From: Olsenella sp.
GTDB lineage: Bacteria > Actinomycetota > Coriobacteriia > Coriobacteriales > Atopobiaceae
NCBI GenBank assembly: GCA_015062715.1
Contig: SUUD01000132.1
Location: forward strand, 1 to 6,051
DNA length: 6,051 bases
Reading direction: 5' to 3'
Shown here one piece after another: positions 1 to 4,986 of the stretch (the first letter of the stretch is position 1; every line of letters begins with the position of its first letter). The notes under the pieces were generated by a model that was not told where the DNA came from, made no database searches, and was given only the letters and a program-made list of their open reading frames with translations. The position numbers were made by a program, and so were the translations under genes.

Positions 1-1
1 A

Positions 2-22
2 CGTACGGGGACCGCCCGTACG
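2..22 (-). terminator. Probable intrinsic terminator hairpin after the operon
   Basis: On the minus strand CGTACGGG (22-15) and CCCGTACG (9-2) form a perfect 8-bp stem with a 5-nt loop, 11 nt beyond the second TAG. This is the shape of an intrinsic terminator at the end of a run of same-strand genes. The base after the stem is T, and any U-tract would lie just outside the window, so termination itself cannot be confirmed. Confidence 0.5.
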
Positions 23-123
23 CCCCCGCGTGGCTATGCAGCGTAGCGCAGGATAGCCTTCCAGCCGCCGCCGGAGGGGTACTGGTAGACGGTGCGAACG
101 CGCGTCTCCCCTTGGCCCCGTAC
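3..123 (-). repeat. GTACGGG direct repeat and CCCCGTAC inverted copy flanking the post-recO tail
   Basis: On the minus strand GTACGGGG (123-116) begins at the first base after the recO stop. GTACGGG recurs at 21-15, 102 bp on, where it is the left arm of the terminal hairpin. The right arm CCCCGTAC (10-3) complements both copies: seven bases of the near copy and eight of the far one. Two mutually exclusive pairings are therefore possible, or the direct repeat may mark the edges of an inserted 102-bp segment. Short repeats can arise by chance in GC-rich DNA. Confidence 0.45.
34..123 (-). other. In-frame open tail after the recO stop (possible gene remnant or readthrough extension)
   Basis: Immediately after the recO TAG the same frame reads 29 sense codons and then another TAG. 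There is no ATG, GTG or TTG within it, so it is not a normal independent gene. From the fifth codon on, third positions are mostly G or C, as in the neighbouring genes, and the translation ends TVYQYPSGGGWKAILRYAA, a protein-like mix rich in Tyr, Gly and Trp. An AAGGGGAG sequence (107-114 on this strand) precedes no usable start. I do not recognise the peptide. It could be a former RecO C-terminus, a fragment inserted here, the end of a decayed gene, or chance in GC-rich DNA. Function is unknown. Confidence 0.35.
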
Positions 124-873
124 CTATGCGGTAACGAGGAACTCGAACGCTGGCATCCGCGCGTCGAGGTGCGTCGTGCACCACACGTGCGCCAGGCTCA
201 CCAGCAACGCCGATGTCGACTCGTCGACCTCACTCGCCAGGAGCTGATCAAAGGTGAGCGTGAGCAGCGACGACACCCACGCGAGCTGGCGCGCGTCGAC
301 GGGCTCCGCACCCTCGACGTCACGTGCGCAGCTCTCGCACAGCGCCCCACCGGCGAGCACCGAGAAGCGCGTGGGGTGCTCGTCACCACACGACACGCAT
401 GAGTCGAGCTGGGGGTACCAGCCGCCGTGCGCCAGGACCTTGAAGGCATAGGCCGCGTCGACCAGGTCGAGGTGTGCCCGGTCGCGAGCCTCCTCGCAGG
501 CGCGCAGGGCCCGTGCGCAGATGGGGTACAGATAGGCGTCGGGAGCGTCCTCGAAGCAGGTGAGGCGCGCGACCTCGATGACGCAGAACGCCGCGTTCAT
601 GCGGTCGATGTCGTCACGCAGCGGTCGGTGCGCGTCGTGAAGCTGCGCCTCGGTGATGACTCCCAGGTTGCGACCGCGGGCTATGAGGAGGTCGACCTCG
701 TCGAACAGCTCGCTTCTCCCCGCCAGCCGTCCACCCGGCTTGCGGGCCCCCTTGGCTACCGCCCGGTGCTCGCAGCCGTCTTCGCCGAGGAGCGCAAGGA
801 TGAGGTCGGTCTCGGACAGCTTGGTCTGGCGCAGGACGATCGCGCGTATGCGGTAGGTCTTTGCCCGTGCCAT
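124..873 (-). CDS. recO: DNA repair / recombination mediator RecO
   Basis: RecO anneals single-stranded DNA and, with RecR, loads RecA onto SSB-coated gaps in the RecFOR pathway. The 249-aa product is typical in length. Residues 1-80 form the N-terminal OB-fold (KTYRIRAIVLRQTKLSETD; AKGARKPGGRL). A helical middle leads to GWYPQLDSC (151-159) and a four-cysteine zinc site, CVSC (Cys159/162) and CESC (Cys179/182). The ATG at 873 follows the era stop by 10 bp, with a weak GGGG 5 nt upstream that lies in the era end, consistent with coupled translation. It is the last gene in the window. Its TAG stop is followed in the same frame by 29 more open codons that look coding, so its original end is worth questioning, although the family length supports the present stop. 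Confidence 0.95.
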   Translation of the reverse strand: MARAKTYRIRAIVLRQTKLSETDLILALLGEDGCEHRAVAKGARKPGGRLAGRSELFDEVDLLIARGRNLGVITEAQLHDAHRPLRDDIDRMNAAFCVIEVARLTCFEDAPDAYLYPICARALRACEEARDRAHLDLVDAAYAFKVLAHGGWYPQLDSCVSCGDEHPTRFSVLAGGALCESCARDVEGAEPVDARQLAWVSSLLTLTFDQLLASEVDESTSALLVSLAHVWCTTHLDARMPAFEFLVTA

Positions 874-883
874 GGCAGCCCCG

Positions 884-1792
884 TCACTCGCCGGCGTCGT
901 AGCCCAGGCGACGGATCTCGTTGGCGTCGCGCCGCCACAGTGGCTGCACGCGAACCTCGAGGTCGAGATAGACCGAGCAGTCGTTGAAGAGGTGCTCGAT
1001 GTCCTTGCGTGCCTGGGAGCCGATGCGCTTGATCATCGAGCCGCCCTTGCCGATCACGATCGCCTTCTGGCTCTCGCGCTCCACGAGCACGGTGCAGCGG
1101 ATGGAGGCATGGTCGTCGCGCGGCCAGGTCATCTCGTCGCAGATGACGCCGACCGAGTGCGGGACCTCCTGGCGGCAGTTGAGCAGGACCTTCTCGCGCA
1201 CGAACTCGGCGACGAGCTCCTCGTCGGTGGCGTCGACGGCCATGTCCTCGGGAAACCACCGTGGCCCCTCGGGCAGGTGCGACGAGACCAGATCGACGAA
1301 GGCCCCCACGTTGAACCCCTCGGTCGCGCTCACGACGAGCTCGTCGTCGAAGCGGGCCAGCGCCCGTGCCGCCTCGAGCTGGGAGAGGACCTGCTCCTGA
1401 CCGGCGAGGTCGGCCTTGGTGATCACGAGCAGCTTGTAGCTTGCCCTGCTCGCGTCGACGTGCTTGGCCACCCAGGCGTCGCCCGTGCCCACGGGCTTGG
1501 TCGCGTCGACGAGGAATGCCACGCAGTCAACGTCGGCAAGCTCACCCAGGGCCGCCCGGTTGAGCTCCTTGCCCAGGGCGTCCTTGGGCTTGTGGAGGCC
1601 CGGCGTGTCCACGATCACCAGCTGCGACGAGGGGGTGTTCACCACCGCCCGCATGCGGCGCCGCGTGGTCTGGGCGACGGGGCTCGTGATGGCGACCTTC
1701 TCGCCCACGCAGGCGTTGAGCAGCGTCGACTTGCCCACGGAGGGGCGACCGACCAGGGCCACGAAGCCGCTGCGGAAGGATGTCTCAGTCAT
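884..1792 (-). CDS. era: Ribosome-assembly GTPase Era
   Basis: Era is a GTPase with a C-terminal KH domain that binds the 3' end of 16S rRNA and checks 30S assembly. The product is 302 aa, the normal length. G-motifs are G1 GRPSVGKS (15-22, Ser where many Era proteins have Asn), the switch I region AQTTRRR (40-46), G3 DTPGLH (62-67), G4 TKAD (125-128, Thr for the textbook Asn) and G5 SATEG (155-159). The inter-domain LPEGP is at 173-177 and the KH motif VIGKGGSMIKRIG at 246-258. The frame stays open about 100 codons further upstream, but homology begins at the ATG at 1792, which has GGAG 7 nt before it, so this start is favoured. Lack of an intervening cdd gene differs from Bacillus. A TGA stop ends it 10 bp before recO. 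Confidence 0.97.
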   Translation of the reverse strand: MTETSFRSGFVALVGRPSVGKSTLLNACVGEKVAITSPVAQTTRRRMRAVVNTPSSQLVIVDTPGLHKPKDALGKELNRAALGELADVDCVAFLVDATKPVGTGDAWVAKHVDASRASYKLLVITKADLAGQEQVLSQLEAARALARFDDELVVSATEGFNVGAFVDLVSSHLPEGPRWFPEDMAVDATDEELVAEFVREKVLLNCRQEVPHSVGVICDEMTWPRDDHASIRCTVLVERESQKAIVIGKGGSMIKRIGSQARKDIEHLFNDCSVYLDLEVRVQPLWRRDANEIRRLGYDAGE

Positions 1793-1799
1793 GCGATGT

Positions 1800-1803
1800 C
1801 TCC
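1800..1803 (-). promoter_or_regulatory. era ribosome-binding site
   Basis: GGAG lies 7 nt before the ATG at 1792. It fixes the era start even though the reading frame stays open for about 100 codons upstream. Confidence 0.7.
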
Positions 1804-1807
1804 AATC

Positions 1808-1837
1808 CGGGGGACACACGCGCGGAAGCCTCCCCCG
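1808..1837 (-). other. Hairpin in the dgkA-era intergenic gap
   Basis: Within the 52-bp gap the minus strand has CGGGGGA (1837-1831) and TCCCCCG (1814-1808), a perfect 7-bp stem around a 16-nt loop, ending 4 nt before the era GGAG. No T-run follows, so it does not look like a terminator. It might influence era translation or be an RNA processing or stability site. This is seen in sequence only; the effect is inferred. Confidence 0.45.
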
Positions 1838-1844
1838 CACGTGG

Positions 1845-2219
1845 TCAACCGAGAAGCGCCCCCAGGTACACGACGATGCCGGCCAGCGCCACAAACACCG
1901 AGAGGACCCACACCGCCGCGGCCGCCACGTCCTTGGCGCGGCCAGCCAGCGGGTGATACTCGGGCGAGACGAGGTCGACGATGGTCTCGATGGCGGTGTT
2001 GAAGAGCTCGGCGCACAGGACCATGCCGCAGCCAACGAGAATGACGCCCCATCCGTTCGCGTCGATGCCGCAGGCGAACCCCAGCACGATGGCAAGGACC
2101 GCCATCCCGAGCATGACCTTGATGTTGCGCTCGGAGCGCACCGTCAGGCGGAAGCCCTGGACGGCGAAGCCGAAGCTCTTGACGAAGGAGGCATGCTCCT
2201 CCTGGGACCCGGGGATCAC
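1845..2219 (-). CDS. dgkA: Diacylglycerol kinase / undecaprenol kinase family membrane protein
   Basis: Small integral-membrane lipid kinase of 124 aa. Gram-positive members mostly phosphorylate undecaprenol, recycling the carrier for cell-wall synthesis, while the E. coli relative uses diacylglycerol; sequence alone does not decide which applies here. The signature is complete: ELFNTAIETIVDLV (71-84, with Glu71, Asn74, Glu78 and Asp82) and AKDVAAAAV (95-103, with Lys96 and Asp97). An amphipathic N-terminus (SFGFAVQGFR) precedes hydrophobic helices at about 36-52, 57-75 and 101-121. The start is GTG at 2219, overlapping the ybeY stop as GTGA. The ribosome site is weak (GGGTGATG region), so initiation probably depends on ribosomes finishing ybeY. 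No alternative start exists before residue 36. The 52-bp gap to era is the largest downstream of phoH and holds a hairpin. Confidence 0.93.
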   Translation of the reverse strand: MIPGSQEEHASFVKSFGFAVQGFRLTVRSERNIKVMLGMAVLAIVLGFACGIDANGWGVILVGCGMVLCAELFNTAIETIVDLVSPEYHPLAGRAKDVAAAAVWVLSVFVALAGIVVYLGALLG

Positions 2220-2725
2220 TCGTCATCACCCGCCCTGTGCCGCGTGAGGACGACGTCGGTGAGGGTGCCGTCGGTGGGGATGGCGGCGAGCACGCGCTCC
2301 TCGGCAGCCTGCATGGTCAGGGCCTCGCCCTCCTCCATGTGGTCGTGGCCCAGGAGGTGCAGCAGGCCATGTACCCACAGGAGACGGCACTCGTCGGCAA
2401 AGGTGGTGCCGAAGGAGCCTGCCTGCGCGGCTATGAAGGCGGGGGCGAGGACGACGTCGCCCAGCTCGCAGGGCTCCCCCTCGGCGAGGTCGGGGTCGTC
2501 GGGACGCTCGCACTCGAGCGAGATGACGTCCGTGGGGGCGTCGACGTCGCGCCACTCGAGGTTGAGCTCGCGCATCTGCTCGTCGGAGACGATGGACAGC
2601 GAGACGTAGCAGGGCCTGCCAACGTTGGCGTCTGCCAGCACGGCGTCGCAGGCACCCGCGAGCTCGTCCTCGGAAAGCGGCAGCTCCAAGCCCTCGTCGG
2701 TCTCGATGTCGAGGAAGCAGGCCAT
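2216..2725 (-). CDS. ybeY: Endoribonuclease YbeY / rRNA maturation factor
   Basis: YbeY is a small metal-dependent endoribonuclease needed for 16S rRNA 3'-end maturation and 70S ribosome quality control. The 169-aa product has the defining zinc site HGLLHLLGHDH at residues 119-129 (H119, H123, H129), the conserved Arg59 followed by DAPTDVISL (62-70), and LGDVVLAP (88-95), all in the expected order. The ATG at 2725 is supported by AGGGGAG 7 nt upstream and by the N-terminus matching family length. The open frame continues upstream only as overlap with phoH. It sits 4 bp after phoH, the usual functional pairing, and its TGA overlaps the dgkA GTG in the four bases GTGA, suggesting translational coupling. 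No key residue is missing. Confidence 0.96.
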   Translation of the reverse strand: MACFLDIETDEGLELPLSEDELAGACDAVLADANVGRPCYVSLSIVSDEQMRELNLEWRDVDAPTDVISLECERPDDPDLAEGEPCELGDVVLAPAFIAAQAGSFGTTFADECRLLWVHGLLHLLGHDHMEEGEALTMQAAEERVLAAIPTDGTLTDVVLTRHRAGDDE

Positions 2726-2729
2726 CTCG

Positions 2730-3674
2730 TCACTCCCCTGCCGCGTCGTAGGCGTCGACGATCCTGCCAACCAGCGAGTGGCGGACGATGTCGGCGCGCT
2801 TGAGGTCGATGAAGGCGATGTCATCGATGCCCGCGAGCACCTTGCGCGCGGAATCCAGGCCGTTCTCACCCAGCAGGTCGCGCTGCGAGGTGTCACCCGT
2901 CACCACGAACTTCGACGAGAAGCCCAGACGCGTGAGGAACATCTTCATCTGCTCGGGAGTTGTGTTCTGGGCCTCGTCCAGAATGACGAAGGCGTCGTTG
3001 AAGGTGCGGCCGCGCATGAAGGCGAGGGGGGCGATCTCGATGATCCCCTGCTCGACGAGGGCGTTGCCCCGCTCCATGTCGGTCATGTCGAAGAGCGCGT
3101 CGTAGAGGGGGCGCACGTAGGGGTCGAGCTTCTCCTCGAGCGTACCCGGGAGGAAGCCGAGCGACTCGCCGGCCTCGACCACGGGACGCGCCAGAACGAT
3201 GCGCCCGATCTCCTTGCGCTTGAGGGCGGCCACGGCCATCGCCATCGCGAGGTAGGTCTTGCCGGTACCCGCGGGGCCAATGCCGAAGGTGACGGTGTTG
3301 TTGCGGATGGCGTCGATGTAGCGCTTCTGCCCCAGCGTTTTGGGACGGATGGCACGGCCGCGATAGGTGAGCAGGATGTCGTCGGAGAGCGAGGCCGGGG
3401 GCATCGCATCGTGCGACACCTGGTCGACGAGCAGGTCGACGTCGGAGGTGGTGGGAACCTCGCCGGCAGAGACCATGCGGATGAGGCGGCTGAAGACCGA
3501 CGTCACGCGGTCGACCTCGTCGGGCGAGCCGGAGACGCCCACCTGGTTGCCGCGGACGGTGATGATGGCATCGAACGCGCCTTCGACGCGGCGCAACAGC
3601 GAGTCGGCCGGACCCATGAGGCGTGTGAGGTCGACCGAGTCGGGGATGGTGAGGCGTACGTGCGTGGGCTCCAT
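2730..3674 (-). CDS. phoH: PhoH family P-loop ATPase
   Basis: Cytoplasmic PhoH-like ATPase of 314 aa, normal for the PhoH/YbeZ family. Its partnership with YbeY in rRNA maturation is known from other bacteria; its exact substrate is unsettled. Residues 1-75 form the N-terminal nucleic-acid-binding-like region of the long PhoH type. The ATPase core has Walker A GPAGTGKT (133-140), the family block LARPVVEAGESLGFLPG (161-177), Walker B VILDEAQN (230-237), sensor VVTGDTSQ (257-264) and a probable arginine finger in DIVRHSLVGRIV (295-306). All key residues are present. The ATG at 3674 is the only plausible start: there is no in-frame start codon between it and mtaB. GGAGG stands unusually close, 3 nt before the ATG, and within a small inverted repeat. 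The gene begins 34 bp after mtaB, behind a TATAAT box, and ends 4 bp before ybeY, whose Shine-Dalgarno sequence lies at the end of the phoH coding sequence. Confidence 0.95.
   Translation of the reverse strand: MEPTHVRLTIPDSVDLTRLMGPADSLLRRVEGAFDAIITVRGNQVGVSGSPDEVDRVTSVFSRLIRMVSAGEVPTTSDVDLLVDQVSHDAMPPASLSDDILLTYRGRAIRPKTLGQKRYIDAIRNNTVTFGIGPAGTGKTYLAMAMAVAALKRKEIGRIVLARPVVEAGESLGFLPGTLEEKLDPYVRPLYDALFDMTDMERGNALVEQGIIEIAPLAFMRGRTFNDAFVILDEAQNTTPEQMKMFLTRLGFSSKFVVTGDTSQRDLLGENGLDSARKVLAGIDDIAFIDLKRADIVRHSLVGRIVDAYDAAGE
2733..2739 (-). promoter_or_regulatory. ybeY ribosome-binding site within the end of phoH
   Basis: AGGGGAG lies 7 nt before the ATG at 2725 and inside the last codons of phoH. 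It decides the ybeY start within a longer open frame and suits coupled translation. Confidence 0.75.
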
Positions 3675-3675
3675 G

Positions 3676-3689
3676 GTCCTCCGGAAGAC
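3676..3689 (-). promoter_or_regulatory. phoH ribosome-binding site inside a small hairpin
   Basis: GGAGG (3682-3678) stands only 3 nt before the phoH ATG, closer than the usual 5-9 nt. The surrounding GTCTTCCGGAGGAC can fold with arms GTCTT and AGGAC (one G-U pair) and a CCGG loop, covering part of the site. Both features could lower initiation on phoH; no other start is available. Confidence 0.5.
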
Positions 3690-3707
3690 GTGTGATGGTA
3701 CAGGCCG

Positions 3708-3713
3708 ATTATA
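3708..3713 (-). promoter_or_regulatory. Candidate internal promoter -10 box upstream of phoH
   Basis: The minus strand reads a perfect TATAAT at 3713-3708, overlapping the TAA stop of mtaB. In such GC-rich DNA this hexamer stands out. Transcription would start near 3700-3702 and give a leader of about 26-28 nt before the phoH ATG. I find no convincing -35 hexamer at 15-19 nt spacing and no TG extension, so strength is uncertain. If active, it would let phoH-ybeY-dgkA-era-recO be expressed apart from dnaJ-mtaB. Confidence 0.5.
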
Positions 3714-4986
3714 GCGCCCGCTCGCCCGTGAGCACGTCTCCCGAGACGCCGGTGATGTCGACGGGGACGAGCTCTCCCGGCTGCGCGCCATAGACGCGCA
3801 CGTCAAAGAGGCCGCCCGAGACGCCCTGGTCGGGATACTCCATGGTCACGAGCTCCCGTCGTCCGACAAGCAGGGCTGCCTGCTCGTACCGCATACGAGT
3901 CGCGAGGGTACGCGCCTGCCCCGCACGTGCCGTCATGACTGCAGGCTCGACCTGGCCGTCCATCGTTGCCGCAGGCGTACCCGGGCGCTTGGAGTAGCGG
4001 AAGACGTGCATGCGCGTGAAGGCGCACTCCTCGCACAGGGCGAGCGAGGCGGAAAACTCATCGTCCGTCTCGCCGGGAAAGCCCACGATGAGGTCGCAGC
4101 CCAGAGAGAGCCCCTCCCCCACCAGGTCACGTGCCGCGGCAACGCGGTCGAGGTAGAAGGATGCGTCGTAGGTGCGTGCCATGCGGGCGAGCGTGGCGTC
4201 GCAGCCCGACTGGAGGGGCATGTGCAGAAACGGTGCGACGCGACCGTCCGACTGGCCGATGAGCGCGAGCAGCTCGTCGCTCACGTCCTGCGGCTCGATG
4301 GACGAGAGGCGGATCCGCCCCACCTCCGTCCTGTCGAGCAGCAGCTCGAGCAGCTCGCGCACGCCAAGCCCGTGTCCCGAGGCGTCGCGTGCCTCATAGC
4401 GGCCGAGGTTAATCCCCGTGAGCACGACCTCGCGGGCACCGCGGGCAAGATGCTCCCGCACGCTCGCCAGGACCTCCTCGGGGGGCACCGACCGCGAGGC
4501 GCCGCGCGCCTTCCACACGATGCAGTACGCACAGCGGTTGTCGCAGCCGTCCTGCACCTTGATCCCCGGCCGCGTCCTTCCCGTCGGTGTGACGGCATCG
4601 CAGGCCGCAGGAGCGTCGCGCCCGGCAATACCAAGGAAGGCAGCGACCTCGGGCGCCACGCGTGACTTGTCGGCGACGCAGGTGACGTTGGGGGCGAGAG
4701 ACGCGACCTCGTCTGCGAACAGGTTGACCACGCAACCCGTGGCGAACACCTGGGGACGCCCGGGAAGCCCGGCCGCATGCCGAATGGCCTTGCGGGTCTT
4801 GGTCTCGGCCTCGCCCGTCACCGCGCACGTGTTGATGACGATGGCGTCCGCCTCGTCCTGGGGGCAGGCAACGGCACCGAGAGCCTCGAGCGAGGCCGCA
4901 ATGTCGTCGACCTCGACGCGGTTCACGCGGCAGCCCAGGTTGACGTAGGCGACGCGCGCCGTCATGCGCGCGGCTGTGGGCGACAC
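3709..4986 (-). CDS. mtaB: tRNA (N6-threonylcarbamoyladenosine-37) 2-methylthiotransferase MtaB
   Basis: MiaB/MtaB-type radical-SAM enzyme, 425 aa, in the family's usual size range. MtaB converts t6A37 to ms2t6A37 in ANN-decoding tRNAs using two [4Fe-4S] clusters. The N-terminal UPF0004 cluster ligands are Cys19 (NLGCRVN), Cys54 (NTCAVT) and Cys85 (TGC). The radical-SAM CxxxCxxC is Cys148/152/155 (CDNRCAYC). PLQSGCD (257-263), GFPGETDDEF (302-311) and FRYSKRPGTPAA (329-340) are typical of the family, and about 370-421 looks like a TRAM RNA-binding domain. Assignment to MtaB rather than MiaB rests on the NLGCRVN and SKRPGTPA signatures. I chose the GTG start at 4986: it overlaps the dnaJ TAG by one base and has AAGGGG about 8 nt upstream. 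An ATG at 4965 is possible but lacks a Shine-Dalgarno sequence. Residues 156-161 read IVWKAR, where I PxxR is more usual. The TAA stop lies inside a TATAAT promoter-like box. Confidence 0.93.
   Translation of the reverse strand: MSPTAARMTARVAYVNLGCRVNRVEVDDIAASLEALGAVACPQDEADAIVINTCAVTGEAETKTRKAIRHAAGLPGRPQVFATGCVVNLFADEVASLAPNVTCVADKSRVAPEVAAFLGIAGRDAPAACDAVTPTGRTRPGIKVQDGCDNRCAYCIVWKARGASRSVPPEEVLASVREHLARGAREVVLTGINLGRYEARDASGHGLGVRELLELLLDRTEVGRIRLSSIEPQDVSDELLALIGQSDGRVAPFLHMPLQSGCDATLARMARTYDASFYLDRVAAARDLVGEGLSLGCDLIVGFPGETDDEFSASLALCEECAFTRMHVFRYSKRPGTPAATMDGQVEPAVMTARAGQARTLATRMRYEQAALLVGRRELVTMEYPDQGVSGGLFDVRVYGAQPGELVPVDITGVSGDVLTGERAL

Noticed and set aside
124..873. Reading the recO TAG as a pyrrolysine or other recoded codon
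   Set aside because: dnaJ also ends at TAG at its expected family length, and RecO is full length at this stop, so TAG works as an ordinary stop here.
872..2002. Long plus-strand open frame opposite era and dgkA
   Set aside because: It mirrors the minus-strand genes, which have complete family motifs. Long antisense frames are expected where third positions are G/C-rich, and its translation shows no recognisable domain.
1793..2095. Upstream extension of era to an ATG at 2095
   Set aside because: The extension lies within dgkA in another frame, is Ser/Arg-rich without homology, and the ATG at 1792 has a good ribosome site and matches family length.
1464..2609. Plus-strand open frame opposite era, dgkA and ybeY
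   Set aside because: It crosses three real genes and their boundaries on the other strand, and its translation is low-complexity Arg/Ser/Pro-rich with no family features.
2625..3695. Plus-strand open frame opposite phoH
   Set aside because: Composition is an antisense artefact of phoH (Asp/Val/Gly/His-rich), with no motif; phoH itself is complete.
3675..3806. Upstream extension of phoH to an ATG at 3806
   Set aside because: It would overlap mtaB and the extra residues look like an out-of-frame translation. The family-like N-terminus begins at 3674.
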